Shown: positions 8,408 through 18,430, counted from the stretch's first letter. The stretch is 64,000 nt of DNA from Haliscomenobacter sp965225875 (GCF_965225875.1 NZ_CBDDBS010000003.1:1302001-1366000); one strand, 5' to 3'. A program made the numbers and translations. Notes: generated by a model from the letters alone, not told the origin.

Positions 8408-10411
8408 ATGAAAGTTTTAAAAATCACCACGACTCTTAGCCTTTTTTTGTGCTTTTTTTACAACCTAGCCCTTGCTCAAGTTCAAAAGGGAGAGCTATTT
8501 AAAGGCAAAACTGTTTCAGCAGAAATCGATCCGCAGGAGCAACACCGCTACTCCGTCAGCCTGGAGAAAAACCAATTTGCTTTTTTCAAATTGATGCAGG
8601 AAGGAGTAGATGCAAAAATTGTTACCTACACACCACAAGGAAAAAAAATCGAAGAATTTGATAGCCCAAATGGAAACAATGGCGCCGAGTTGTTTGCCAT
8701 AAAATCGGATGAAAAGGGGAAATATGTGGTAGAAGTTACGCCATTAGAGGAAAATGATTCCAAAGGAAAGTATACCATCACCTTAAAAATTGTCAAACCC
8801 AGGGCACTCACTCCTGGTGATCAAGTGGATGAAGTTTTTGCGCCATGGGACAATAAAGACAGCCCTGGTGCGGCAGTCGCTGTAGTTCAAAACGGTGCAA
8901 TTGTGTACAAAAAAGGTTACGGAATGGCTAACCTTGAATACGATATTTCCAATAGCCCTTCCACAGTTTTCCACATCGCTTCGGTTTCAAAACAGTTTAC
9001 AGCTTTTTCCATTTTGTTGCTGGAAAAGGCGGGCAAGCTCAATCTGGACGACGACATCAGAAAGTACATTCCTGAAGTTCCTGATTTTGGCAAAACCATC
9101 ACTTTGAGGCATTTGGCTACCCACACCAGCGGCCTACGCGACCAATGGAACTTGTTGGCAATGGCCGGTTGGCGGCTGGATGACGTGATCACCAAAGAGC
9201 ATGTGTTAAAACTGGTAAGCAAACAAAAAGCGCTCAATTTCAATCCAGGTGAAGAATTTGTGTACTGCAATACGGGTTTCACACTACTGGCCGAAGTTGT
9301 AGCCCGAGTGTCTGGCCAATCCTTTGCGGAATTTACCCAAGCCAATATTTTCAGTCCTCTAAAAATGAAAAGCACCTTGTTTTACGATGACCATGAAAAA
9401 ATCGTAAAAAATCGGGCCTATTCCTATTATGACAACAATGGCTACAAAAAAAGTGTGCTGAGCTATGCCAATGTGGGTGCCACCAGTCTTTTTACCACCG
9501 CTGAAGATTTGAGTTTGTGGGCTTTGAATTTTGGGAACCCGGTAGTGGGTGACACCTCCCTAATTCGCAAATTGAATACCCTGGCAGTTTTGAACAATGG
9601 AAAAACCTTTGGTGGGGCTTTAGGCCAGTTTGTAGGCAAGTACAAAGGTTTAAACGAAATCCAACACGGCGGGGCGGATGCTGGCTACCGCTCTTTTTTA
9701 ACCCGTTTTCCGGATGAAAAATTGTCGGTGGTTGTTTTGAGCAATGCCGCTGAATTCAATTCTGGCGATATGGCTCACAAGGTCGTGGACATTTACCTGA
9801 AGGACAAGATCAAAACGGAACCAGTGACAGCCGCCAAAAAAGAAGAAAGCCCCAAGACCGCTGGAGTTGCGGTAGACCAGGCCACATTAAACACTTACCT
9901 CGGAGACTTTGAGCTTCAGCCTGGCTTCAACATCAGCGTCACCTTAAACAATGGCCAGCTGTTTGGGCAAGCAACCGGGCAACCTGCTTTTAAACTCACT
10001 CCCTTGTCAAATACCGAGTTTAAAGTGGAAGGAGTAGATGCAAAAGTGGAGTTTGTGCCGAATGGCGGAGAGAAGGTCAATACCCTTAAACTCCATCAAG
10101 CCGGGCGCATAATGGATGCACCGCGTTTAAAGGGCTTTGATAAAAATGCAGTAAACCTGGCCGAATTCTCCGGCAGTTTTTACAGCGAAGAATTATCTAC
10201 CACTTATGATTTTGTGATGGTCGGGGGAAAACTGATGGCCCAACACAGCAGGCACAGTGATTTTGAAGTACTGCCCATAAAAAAAGACATTTTCTCGGGG
10301 CAGGCCTGGTTTTTTGGGCAAGTTGAGTTTGTCCGCGATGCAAACAATGGCATTACTGGCTGCAAAGTAAGCAATGGTCGGGTGAGGAATTTGTATTTTA
10401 AAAAGCTGTAA
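8408..10411 (+). CDS. Secreted beta-lactamase-fold serine hydrolase with PPC-like domain
   Basis: 667-residue exported enzyme of the class C beta-lactamase/penicillin-binding fold. A signal peptide (residues 1-23) is followed by a beta-sandwich resembling a pre-peptidase C-terminal domain (about 30-125) and the catalytic domain (about 140-470). Active-site motifs are Ser192-V-S-Lys195, Tyr286-C-Asn288 and His420-G-G. The C-terminal 180 residues form an extra beta domain common in such hydrolases. Likely an esterase or D-aminopeptidase rather than an antibiotic-resistance enzyme, but the substrate is unknown. Transcription probably ends in the long hairpin at 10419. Confidence 0.88.
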   Translation: MKVLKITTTLSLFLCFFYNLALAQVQKGELFKGKTVSAEIDPQEQHRYSVSLEKNQFAFFKLMQEGVDAKIVTYTPQGKKIEEFDSPNGNNGAELFAIKSDEKGKYVVEVTPLEENDSKGKYTITLKIVKPRALTPGDQVDEVFAPWDNKDSPGAAVAVVQNGAIVYKKGYGMANLEYDISNSPSTVFHIASVSKQFTAFSILLLEKAGKLNLDDDIRKYIPEVPDFGKTITLRHLATHTSGLRDQWNLLAMAGWRLDDVITKEHVLKLVSKQKALNFNPGEEFVYCNTGFTLLAEVVARVSGQSFAEFTQANIFSPLKMKSTLFYDDHEKIVKNRAYSYYDNNGYKKSVLSYANVGATSLFTTAEDLSLWALNFGNPVVGDTSLIRKLNTLAVLNNGKTFGGALGQFVGKYKGLNEIQHGGADAGYRSFLTRFPDEKLSVVVLSNAAEFNSGDMAHKVVDIYLKDKIKTEPVTAAKKEESPKTAGVAVDQATLNTYLGDFELQPGFNISVTLNNGQLFGQATGQPAFKLTPLSNTEFKVEGVDAKVEFVPNGGEKVNTLKLHQAGRIMDAPRLKGFDKNAVNLAEFSGSFYSEELSTTYDFVMVGGKLMAQHSRHSDFEVLPIKKDIFSGQAWFFGQVEFVRDANNGITGCKVSNGRVRNLYFKKL

Positions 10412-10418
10412 GTTTTGA

Positions 10419-10472
10419 AATAAAATAGGGGCTGGCTCAGAAATTCTGTTCTGAGCCAGCCTCTATTTTATT
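10419..10472. terminator. Bidirectional terminator with 22-bp stem
   Basis: Arms 10419-10440 and 10451-10472 pair over 22 positions with one G-T pair and a 10-nt loop. The GC-rich core (GGCTGGCTCAG) is flanked by A/T runs on both sides, so it can stop transcription in either direction between two convergent genes. A smaller hairpin, TTGGC/GCCAA, follows at 10471-10486. Confidence 0.85.
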
Positions 10473-10490
10473 GGCGTATTAGCCAATCCC

Positions 10491-11603
10491 TTACTTGAAT
10501 AACTTCTGAGCAATCGTAATCAAATAAAGTTTGCAGTTCATCCAGGTGTGCCCACCGTCAGAAATAAAGGTTTCGTGTTTGATGTTTTTTTGTTTCAACA
10601 CTTCCATAAATTTCTGGTTCACAGCGTACAGCCCGTCCTCTTTACCCACGCCGATCCAAAACAACTTGAGCATTTTGTTGGTCTTTTCAGGATTGGCAAA
10701 AGCGACTTCGTTGTTGCGCTCAAATTCGTTTTCAAGCATACCAGGTGCAAATCCACACACATAACTGAACTTGTCCAGGTTGTTTAAGCCAAAGTATAAA
10801 GTTGTCCCTCCTCCTCCGGAAAAACCAGCAATAGCGCGACTGTCTTTGTCATTTTTGGTCCGATAATTTTTCTCCACAAAAGGCATGAGGTTATCAAAAA
10901 AGTCAGGCTTAAATTCCTGGAGGTTATCCCAATTGCGGAGGCTGCCCGCGGATTTGCTGATTTTTGGAAAAGCCCGGCCATAAGGCATCACAATGATCAT
11001 CGGTTCAGCCTTGCCCTCCGCAATCAGGTTGTCGAGGATGATGTTGGCCCGCCCTACCTTGGTCCAGGTTTCTTCGGTATCCGTGGTTCCATGCAACAAA
11101 TACAATACGGGGTATTTCTTTTTCGAGTTTTCCTCATAACCTGGCGGTGTGTAAATCACAACGGGGCGGAGACCCAATGCCAGTGAGTTGTAATACCGGT
11201 AGGAGACCGTACCATGGGGCACATTTTTAAGCGTATGCACCAAAGGGCTATTCCCGGTAACTTCCAAAATGCTGTTTTGGAAACCCTCATTGGGGAAAAT
11301 AGCCGAGTTTTTTGGATCGGCTATCTGAATTCCGTCAACATTGAAGGCATAAGGGTACATGTCGGGTTTTACCGGCCCTACCGTCACGCTCCATACCCCT
11401 TTGTCGTCTTTTGCCATGGCCACTGGAGCCTTTTCAAATTGCGCATTAAGCTTAACATCAGTGGCTTTGGGAGCCCAAAGTTTGAAGCTCACTTTTCCAT
11501 CCGGGTAAACTTCAGGAGAAACAAAGGTGGGTTGCTGGTTAGGCTGTGACCAAGCCAGGGTAACTGCTCCACAAAAAATCAAGAGAAAGATGTTCCTTTT
11601 CAT
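10491..11603 (-). CDS. Secreted esterase, feruloyl/acetyl-xylan esterase type
   Basis: 370-residue alpha/beta hydrolase of the esterase D/ferulic-acid-esterase family. A signal peptide ends near residue 19. Residues 27-100 form an immunoglobulin-like E-set/CBM48-like domain, followed by the catalytic domain. The nucleophile is Ser262 in GFSGGG and the catalytic His is His352 in DGGHTW; YLLHGTTDTEETW holds the oxyanion-hole region. Relatives remove ferulate or acetyl groups from hemicellulose. It is last in a three-gene esterase operon on the minus strand, 45 bases after the preceding gene. Confidence 0.88.
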   Translation of the reverse strand: MKRNIFLLIFCGAVTLAWSQPNQQPTFVSPEVYPDGKVSFKLWAPKATDVKLNAQFEKAPVAMAKDDKGVWSVTVGPVKPDMYPYAFNVDGIQIADPKNSAIFPNEGFQNSILEVTGNSPLVHTLKNVPHGTVSYRYYNSLALGLRPVVIYTPPGYEENSKKKYPVLYLLHGTTDTEETWTKVGRANIILDNLIAEGKAEPMIIVMPYGRAFPKISKSAGSLRNWDNLQEFKPDFFDNLMPFVEKNYRTKNDKDSRAIAGFSGGGGTTLYFGLNNLDKFSYVCGFAPGMLENEFERNNEVAFANPEKTNKMLKLFWIGVGKEDGLYAVNQKFMEVLKQKNIKHETFISDGGHTWMNCKLYLITIAQKLFK

Positions 11604-11648
11604 ATGTTGTTGAATTAAAGTCTGAGAAATTGTTTGAGTTGTTAGGAC

Positions 11649-13211
11649 TTATTTTGCCCATGCTTTACCTTCAGCTGTACGCCTCCAAGCATAATACGCA
11701 TCCAGAACTTTTAATGATTCCTCACTAGGAACAGCGCCCATTTGAGGGCTTTGTTTGAAATGCATCACTGCATGCTTCTTGCTCGTGAATTTTTCCCATT
11801 TTGGCACTCCAGGTCCATTGGGATCACCAAACTTGGCAAAGTTGGTCCAATAGGTCATGATTGCTTCAGATATGGCCTGGTCCGTAGGGGAAGCCTGCTT
11901 GCTTTCTGGATTGACATGACCGAATACAAACGCTACATCCTGCCCATGTGGAGAACCTGTGCCAAAAAGGGGCGAATCGGCCGGAAATTCAGGGTGTTGG
12001 TCAAAGTAATAGTAAAACACCTTCGATTTTTTGCTGGTTTGAGCCTGCATCATGGCCCATTTCCAGGTGTGCCAGCCAAAGGCTGCGTCACGGGCCAGGT
12101 CGCGGGCAGTTTTAGGCACATTTTTTTCACCAACCGGGTAGGCTTTAACCAGGTCATCAGCAAATTTCCCGTACCTTTTTTGCACTCCGTCCAGGTAATC
12201 TTTTGGCGTTTTGGGAGGCATAAAACTCATCCCTTCATCGGAATTGTAGCCAACCAATATAGGAGTAGCGTTGTACTGTCCCTTAGCATAAAGTGTACTT
12301 TGATCCGCAGGAATGACGTAGCCATCAATGGTCGGCCAGGATGTACCCAAACCTCGAACTCCTGGCAATTGATCAGCCGGGATTGCCCTCAATTCTTTCA
12401 GATTGGCTACTCCGGCTGTTTTCATGTATTCCAGACCCATAGTCTCCGCATCAGCGAGCAGTTTTTGGTTTTCGCCTGGGTAGGTGGTCACCCGCGGAGG
12501 GCCAAATGAACCACCACTTTGGGAAATGGCGCCATGGAAAAGCCCCTTGGCCAGGGGTGAAGCACAAAGCATACTTACTGCAATCCCACCGGCTGATTCT
12601 CCAAAGATGGTCACTTTTCCAGGGTCACCTCCAAAAGCCGCGATGTTGTTTTGCACCCATTGCAACCCTGCTATCATATCGAGCAGGCCGTAATTGCCAG
12701 ATGCCTTGTTGGGCGACTCCGCGCTCAACTCCGGATGGGCGAGAAAACCCAGCTGACCAACCCGATAGGCAATACTCACCAAAACCACCCCTTTGGCAGC
12801 CAGTTTTTCTCCAGTGTAACCCGGTTCGGCGGTAGACCCAAAACTGAAACCACCACCATAAATCCATACCAAAACGGGCAGTTTTTCAGTGGGTGATTTT
12901 GCCGGGCTCCAGATGTTGAGGTACAGGCAATCTTCACTTTTCCCGGCTGGAGGGTTGCCTCCCTGGAAAGGGCTGGGGCCGTACTGGGTTGCCATTTTAA
13001 CCCCCTGCCATTTTTCAACGGGTTGGGGGGCTTTCCAGCGGTTTTGCCCAGAGGTAGGAGCACCAAACGGAATTCCTTTGAACACCTGTTGGCCATTTTC
13101 GAAGCTGCCTTGTACCAATCCATACTGGGTCTGGATGGGCTGCCATTGCTGAGCGTGGCCAAACAATGGGCCCATGATCAGCATTAAAAAAAGTATGTTG
13201 AAACGCTTCAT
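11649..13211 (-). CDS. Secreted type B carboxylesterase
   Basis: 520-residue carboxylesterase with a signal peptide (residues 1-20). The nucleophile is Ser206 in GESAGG; the oxyanion-hole motif YGGGF lies near residue 118, and the catalytic His is likely in the GSPHGQDVAFVFG segment. The SEDCLYLNIW block is the second type B signature. It would hydrolyse carboxylic esters outside the cytoplasm. Position between two PF00756-type esterases suggests a joint role in deacylating decorated polysaccharides. It starts 15 bases after the upstream gene, so cotranscription is likely. Confidence 0.9.
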   Translation of the reverse strand: MKRFNILFLMLIMGPLFGHAQQWQPIQTQYGLVQGSFENGQQVFKGIPFGAPTSGQNRWKAPQPVEKWQGVKMATQYGPSPFQGGNPPAGKSEDCLYLNIWSPAKSPTEKLPVLVWIYGGGFSFGSTAEPGYTGEKLAAKGVVLVSIAYRVGQLGFLAHPELSAESPNKASGNYGLLDMIAGLQWVQNNIAAFGGDPGKVTIFGESAGGIAVSMLCASPLAKGLFHGAISQSGGSFGPPRVTTYPGENQKLLADAETMGLEYMKTAGVANLKELRAIPADQLPGVRGLGTSWPTIDGYVIPADQSTLYAKGQYNATPILVGYNSDEGMSFMPPKTPKDYLDGVQKRYGKFADDLVKAYPVGEKNVPKTARDLARDAAFGWHTWKWAMMQAQTSKKSKVFYYYFDQHPEFPADSPLFGTGSPHGQDVAFVFGHVNPESKQASPTDQAISEAIMTYWTNFAKFGDPNGPGVPKWEKFTSKKHAVMHFKQSPQMGAVPSEESLKVLDAYYAWRRTAEGKAWAK

Positions 13212-13226
13212 AACCTTTGATTCAAA

Positions 13227-15170
13227 TTATTTAAACAGCTGTTGGGTAAACTGATACAAACACCGTCTCCAGGTGAGCCATTCGTGTGCCGTGTTTTCAG
13301 ACACGTAATAGGTGTTGTTGATTCCGGCTTTGGTAAAGGCATCGCTGAGTGCTTTGGTGCGCTGGCCTTCATGGGAGCCAATCCCCAAAAAGAACACTTT
13401 GACCTTTTTGTTAAAATCGGCACTATTGGCAAAGGCACCATTGTAAGCCGTTTTCATTTCAGTTTCCGGGTTAAACATTCCAGCTCCACTAAAACCACCG
13501 ATGTAGGCAAACTTGTCCAGGTTGGGCAGAGCAGTCTGGAATGTTTGGAAACCTCCCCAGGACAAGCCAGCCATGGCCCGGCTCAAACGATCGGTTTTTA
13601 CTCTGAAATTCTTTTCCACATAGGGGATGATTTCATTCATTAGCATGGGCGTAAATTTTGCTCCGAATTGTTTCCTCGCTTCGTTGACGTCCTCACCAAC
13701 CGCTGGCTTAAACATGCCGCCAGTGCCTCCATCTGAGATGACGATGATCATCGGTTTGGCCTTTTTGTCGGCGATCAGGTTGTCCATGATGATGCTCAAC
13801 TTGCCTTGTTCCACCCAACCCCGTTCGTCTTCGCCCATGCCGTGCTGCAGGTACAAGACAGGGTATTTTTCAGTAGCATTTACATCGTAACCCGGAGGAG
13901 TGTACACAAAAAAACGTTCATAACCGCCTACGGTCTTGGAGAGGTAATAGTTTTCCCTTACCTGGCCATGGGGAATGTCACGTGGTGCATAAAATGCCTG
14001 ATCCGGGGCCGGAATTTCAATGCCACTCATCATTTTGCCAATCCCAAAGAAGGATTCGGAAGCAGGATCAGAAAAACGGTAACCATCAATCAACAAGTAA
14101 TAATAATGGAAGCCTGGCTGCAAGGGTTCGGTGGTAACTGTCCACAAACCTGCTTCGTTTTTCACCATGTCATATTTTTTGGCCAAATCAAGTTGCACAT
14201 TGCTCGCCCCGGGAGCATCAATTTTGAAAATGGCGCGGCCTTGAGCATCTACCCGCGGGTATTGCATGCCGGGAGCATTGGTTTCGGCGGCAATGGATTG
14301 AGTCGGAAAGGCTTCAATGTCGACCCCCATAGAGTACAACATCCGGGTAGCGTAACGTTTCCCAAATTTGCGGATGGCTTCAGCGGTGAAATGTAATTTG
14401 TCGGGCACAGCCTCCAGGCCATAAGAAGGAATCACCATGGCGCGTGGGAGGGTTTGAGGCAAAGTGGCGATGATCTCATTCATGCTGGCGCAGCGCCCAC
14501 CCTGGTCGGCATTCACCAATTCGCCTGCGAGGAGGGGAATTGAATTGGGCGCGAGTTTCAGGTCGGCGAGTAAGTCGTCGTAGATTTTTTTGACTTTGGC
14601 GGGCCAGGCTTTGTCTCCAGTATTGGATTCGCCCTGGTGCAACAAAATGCCCTTGATCACCCCTTTTTGCTGGGCGATTCGGGCCATGTCCACCAGTCTT
14701 TGGTACGGGTTTCCACCATAAGCATCGGACATTTTAATCATCCATGGCCTTGAAGCAGCTGAGGTATCCAGGTAGGTCTTGTACAATTCTTTGTCAAAAA
14801 TCTCAATCTTGCTCCCGGCCACGGCCACATGCACCAAACCAACACTGATTTTTTCTGGAAGGTACTGAACCATGGTGCGGCCAAAATAGTCCGCGGGAGA
14901 CAGGCGGGTATTGCAGCGGCAAAGCGGTGGCTTGGCATCATACCAGTTGCCCATGGTACGGCCCAACTCGGGGCAATCCAGGGCCGATAACAATTTCAAC
15001 CTTTTATTGGTTATCGTGTCCTGTGGGCCAATCGGCGCCGGGCCTTCCATATTGGACTGGCCAATACACAGGTAAATGTGGAAATTCGGGTCTTGGGCGA
15101 AGCCTTTTTGCGCAAAGAGGCTTAAGCCCATCCCAAACAGGATGAGTAAAATGTTAGTTGTTTGTTTCAT
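13227..15170 (-). CDS. Two-enzyme fusion: SGNH acetylesterase plus esterase D-type domain
   Basis: 647-residue secreted protein joining two unrelated esterase folds. After a signal peptide (1-25), residues 28-280 form a sialate O-acetylesterase/acetylxylan-esterase-like SGNH domain with the GQSNMEG block (Ser39). Residues about 300-380 are an E-set domain, and 400-647 an alpha/beta hydrolase of the same type as the operon's last gene, with nucleophile Ser537 in GLSWGG and a His in TAHEW. First gene of the operon 13227-11603. The combination points to removal of two types of ester decoration from the same polymer. Confidence 0.88.
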   Translation of the reverse strand: MKQTTNILLILFGMGLSLFAQKGFAQDPNFHIYLCIGQSNMEGPAPIGPQDTITNKRLKLLSALDCPELGRTMGNWYDAKPPLCRCNTRLSPADYFGRTMVQYLPEKISVGLVHVAVAGSKIEIFDKELYKTYLDTSAASRPWMIKMSDAYGGNPYQRLVDMARIAQQKGVIKGILLHQGESNTGDKAWPAKVKKIYDDLLADLKLAPNSIPLLAGELVNADQGGRCASMNEIIATLPQTLPRAMVIPSYGLEAVPDKLHFTAEAIRKFGKRYATRMLYSMGVDIEAFPTQSIAAETNAPGMQYPRVDAQGRAIFKIDAPGASNVQLDLAKKYDMVKNEAGLWTVTTEPLQPGFHYYYLLIDGYRFSDPASESFFGIGKMMSGIEIPAPDQAFYAPRDIPHGQVRENYYLSKTVGGYERFFVYTPPGYDVNATEKYPVLYLQHGMGEDERGWVEQGKLSIIMDNLIADKKAKPMIIVISDGGTGGMFKPAVGEDVNEARKQFGAKFTPMLMNEIIPYVEKNFRVKTDRLSRAMAGLSWGGFQTFQTALPNLDKFAYIGGFSGAGMFNPETEMKTAYNGAFANSADFNKKVKVFFLGIGSHEGQRTKALSDAFTKAGINNTYYVSENTAHEWLTWRRCLYQFTQQLFK

Positions 15171-15345
15171 AGTTATAGTTTATCGATAAATGTAAATTTA
15201 ATTTTTATTCTCATTGTCAGGAAACCTTCGATGTAATTTTCTACCGGTAAGCCCCCAAAACTGTTTTTTCAGGAAAGTAATGCCGTACTTGTATTCAAAA
15301 TCAGGAAAAGAATCTATTTTCGGGCGAGTACAAATCCAATCCATC

Positions 15346-16593
15346 ATGCGTTATCACCTGCTGTTTTTGCTGCTTTTAGCATCATTTTTTTTCGTTTTTT
15401 CCCAATCCAAACCAACTCCTTCCCCTCAACTTGCCACTGCAAAAAAATTCAAAACCCTGGATAGTCTGTTGCAAAGCGAGGTAAATGGGGACAAGATTCC
15501 AGGTGTAGTCATTCAGGTCAAAAAAGGCAAACAAGTCCTTTTCCAGCGTGCCTACGGGCTTTCCCAAAAATACAACGCTCAGCACCAGCTCCTCCCCAAT
15601 CCTGAGCCAACCACCCTTGAGCACCTGTACGATTTGGCTTCCTTGACCAAGGTAGTTGGCACCACCACTGGCATCATGTTGCTGGTGGATCAAAAACAGA
15701 TTGGGCTCGATGATGCGGTAGGCAAATACATCCCCGCATTCGACACTCCAGAAAAGCGAACAATCACCATTCGGCACTTGCTCAGTCATTCCGCTGGGCT
15801 AAAGGAATGGTACCCACTTTATTACCGCGCCTCGAATAAACAGGAAACTTATCGATTGATTGGAGAGCTCCCACTAGCCTTTCCGGTAGGAAAACAGCGC
15901 CGTTACAGCGATTTGGGGTTTGTGCTCCTGGGGCAGATCATTGAGCAGATTTCTAAAATGCCTCTTGATCAATTCCTGGATCAGCAAGTGTTTAAACCTC
16001 TGGGAATGATCCACACGACCTATAATCCGCTGAGTAAGGGAAGTTTCACTAAAATCGCCGCCACTTCCCACGGAAATCCCTACGAAAAAAGGATGGTTTA
16101 TGATCCCTCACTTGGTTTTACGGTGAAAGAAATTGATCCCAAACAATGGGACGGCTGGCGCAATTATACCCTAAAAGGTGAAGTGAATGACGGCAATACC
16201 TGGTATGCCAACGGAGGCATCTCTGGAGCAGCAGGCCTGTTTTCCACGGTGGGTGACTTACAAAAATTGGTAGATATGCTCCTGGCCAAAGGAAAAGTGG
16301 GTGATCGAAAATTCATTTCCGCACCAACCATTGAGCAATTTTTGACCAAAGACCAATTCAACAATGGCCTGGGTTGGATGATGGACCCGACCAACCCAGT
16401 TATGAAAAACGCTCCCGCTGGCACTTTTGCCCATACGGGGTTCACCGGGACCAGCATTGTGGTGGTGCCGCAGGCGAATATTTCAGTGATTATGCTCATC
16501 AATAGGCAGAACATGGGCCTGTCAGCCAAAGGCAGCTATTACGACCTCGGTCCATTGCGCCAGAAGGTTATTGCTGCCGCATTAAAACTATAA
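15346..16593 (+). CDS. Secreted beta-lactamase-fold serine hydrolase
   Basis: 415-residue class C beta-lactamase-like protein with a signal peptide (MRYHLLFLLLLASFFFVFSQ). Motifs are Ser99-L-T-Lys102, Tyr187-S-Asp189 and His363-T-G, the normal triad of this esterase/D-aminopeptidase family. The ATG at 15346 is chosen because it opens the signal peptide; upstream codons in frame look non-coding. Its last six bases overlap the end of the convergent SDR gene. Substrate unknown. It lies divergent to the esterase operon, with 175 bp between them. Confidence 0.87.
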   Translation: MRYHLLFLLLLASFFFVFSQSKPTPSPQLATAKKFKTLDSLLQSEVNGDKIPGVVIQVKKGKQVLFQRAYGLSQKYNAQHQLLPNPEPTTLEHLYDLASLTKVVGTTTGIMLLVDQKQIGLDDAVGKYIPAFDTPEKRTITIRHLLSHSAGLKEWYPLYYRASNKQETYRLIGELPLAFPVGKQRRYSDLGFVLLGQIIEQISKMPLDQFLDQQVFKPLGMIHTTYNPLSKGSFTKIAATSHGNPYEKRMVYDPSLGFTVKEIDPKQWDGWRNYTLKGEVNDGNTWYANGGISGAAGLFSTVGDLQKLVDMLLAKGKVGDRKFISAPTIEQFLTKDQFNNGLGWMMDPTNPVMKNAPAGTFAHTGFTGTSIVVVPQANISVIMLINRQNMGLSAKGSYYDLGPLRQKVIAAALKL

Positions 16594-17475
16594 GGTCTTT
16601 TTAAATTTCAACTGGGTATTGATGATGCTGTGCCGAAGGGAATCTGGCAAGTAGCGCACCATCCAATGCATCAGTTTTGAATCGGCTCCAATGAAGTATT
16701 TGAGCTTGGGCTTGCGGCTCTCCAGTACTTTTTTGTAAACCAAAGCTGCGGCCTCCGAGCTTACTCCCTTGTTTTCTAATTTGTTGGATAACTGAAGGGC
16801 AGATACGACGTTGTCCCGATACAAGTGAGCGCCTTCAGGGGACAATTGCTGCAAGCTGTTTTTAATGCTGTTCTCCGCATTGTTCCAAATCTCCGTTTTT
16901 ACAGCCCCCGGCAAAATGGCCGAACAACGAATGTTTTGCGGGGCCAACTCAAATCGGATGGATTCTGTAAAGCCCAAAATGGCAAACTTGGCGGCATTGT
17001 AAAACTGAATAAAGGGAAAGGAAGAAATGCTGCCCGCCGAGCCGATATTGATGATTCTGGCGCTAGATCCATTAGTCCGCACGTATTGGCGTAACAGGGG
17101 AATAAATGTTTTGCAGAGCTTGGCCATGCCCCAAAAATGGGTTTCCATCAGGTGCTTGGCTGCCGCTTCATCAAATAGTTCAGTGGGAACACCGATGCAG
17201 CTTCCCGCATTGTTGATGAGGGCATACAAGCCATTTTCTCCAACAGTTTTAGCTACCTCCTGATACGCCTCCTCGATTGCGGTAGCATGAGTCACATCCA
17301 GTTTCAATGGGATGATATGAGGGTGATTAATTTCCTGCCAGTTCTTCAATGCCTTTTCATTTCTAACCCCGGCAAAAACGGTATAACCTGAATCGGCCAA
17401 TAGTTTTACCGTTGCTGCTCCCATTCCGGAGGAAGTGCCCGTGATGAGCACGTATTTCTGATGCATACTTTTCAA
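16588..17475 (-). CDS. Short-chain dehydrogenase/reductase
   Basis: 295-residue SDR with the nucleotide-binding motif TGTSSGMG at residues 12-19, the NNAG motif in ALINNAGS and the catalytic Y-x3-K in FYNAAKFA. It would oxidise or reduce an alcohol/carbonyl with NAD(P). The 30 or so C-terminal residues after the Rossmann core are basic and resemble those of retinol-dehydrogenase-like SDRs. It lies downstream of the dioxygenase gene on the same strand with 44 bases between them, so they may be one transcript. Specific substrate unknown. Confidence 0.87.
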   Translation of the reverse strand: MKSMHQKYVLITGTSSGMGAATVKLLADSGYTVFAGVRNEKALKNWQEINHPHIIPLKLDVTHATAIEEAYQEVAKTVGENGLYALINNAGSCIGVPTELFDEAAAKHLMETHFWGMAKLCKTFIPLLRQYVRTNGSSARIINIGSAGSISSFPFIQFYNAAKFAILGFTESIRFELAPQNIRCSAILPGAVKTEIWNNAENSIKNSLQQLSPEGAHLYRDNVVSALQLSNKLENKGVSSEAAALVYKKVLESRKPKLKYFIGADSKLMHWMVRYLPDSLRHSIINTQLKFKKTL

Positions 17476-17519
17476 TTTTGTGTTGGATTGCTGGTAAAAA
17501 CGCTATAAAGACTGCCAGG

Positions 17520-18296
17520 TCAAACATCCAAAATCACTCTGGCCATCGGATGTATTCGCTCCAATGTTTCGGACTGAATGTATCTTTTTTGATCAATCTG
17601 TTGAGGTTGGTCTCTTCGGCAAAAATAGCTATGGATGGCTCGACGGGGCTGTTCGGTTCTGTTGTTGGTCCCGCCATGCCAGGTGTGCGAGTTAAAAATA
17701 AAGACAGAACCTGCTGGTGCTTCAATCAAGACCTCTTTTGGATGGGTCGCCAGCGGGTCTGCCAGAACCTCCTGGGGCATTTCACCAGTCAAATGGGTAC
17801 CTGGAACAATGCGGGTAGCTCCATTTTCTTCAGAAAAATCGTCCAACAACCAGATGGAATTGCATACCTTAAAATCATCCGCAGCAACTGCCTCATGCCA
17901 GTCCACATGCAATTTTTGGAGCCCCTTACCTGGTTTTGCAGCTCGATAATTTAGAGAGGACAATTTAAACTCCTCTCCCAAAACCTCGGCCATTGCAGCC
18001 AATACCCTGGGATGCGTATAAAACACATCAAACGCCACACCTTTATTCACCAAATCGGCCAATCTATCCGCGCCTTCTTCTTTAGGGTGGCGGATGTAGG
18101 GCGAATCCATCAATTCGGAACCGGAATTTTCACCTTCCTCGTCCATGAGTTCTTTCAATCGTTGCTGAATGGACGCCAACTGCTCATCCGAGAGCAATTT
18201 GCCCAGATTCAAATATCCATTTTCGGCTAAAAACGCTTTTTCTGTTGAAGAAAGCGTAGCTTCAGTTACTCCAAGTTTTGACAACAATGTATTCAT
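17520..18296 (-). CDS. Phytanoyl-CoA dioxygenase-family protein
   Basis: 258-residue Fe(II)/2-oxoglutarate oxygenase-like protein. The facial triad can be read as His and Asp in LHVDWHEAV and the distal His in HTWHGGTNN, followed by the 2-oxoglutarate-binding Arg in QPRRAIHSYF. The N-terminal 45 residues are helical. No signal peptide, so cytoplasmic. The family hydroxylates many small molecules, and the substrate cannot be deduced. A second, dissimilar member of the family lies at 44764. Confidence 0.87.
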   Translation of the reverse strand: MNTLLSKLGVTEATLSSTEKAFLAENGYLNLGKLLSDEQLASIQQRLKELMDEEGENSGSELMDSPYIRHPKEEGADRLADLVNKGVAFDVFYTHPRVLAAMAEVLGEEFKLSSLNYRAAKPGKGLQKLHVDWHEAVAADDFKVCNSIWLLDDFSEENGATRIVPGTHLTGEMPQEVLADPLATHPKEVLIEAPAGSVFIFNSHTWHGGTNNRTEQPRRAIHSYFCRRDQPQQIDQKRYIQSETLERIHPMARVILDV

Positions 18297-18430
18297 AGGT
18301 TTAATATTTTAGGGTTTATCGCCAAAAATACCGCTGCATTATTCCACAGCTAAGAAATGAGATATATCATTGAAAATAGGCATAAACTTGATCAATTTAA
18401 ACAAAATGGACAAACCCATTTGGAAAGAAG

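Noticed and set aside
8408..10411. Antibiotic beta-lactamase
   Set aside because: The motifs fit the large esterase/D-aminopeptidase branch and the third motif is HGG, not KTG. There is no evidence for resistance.
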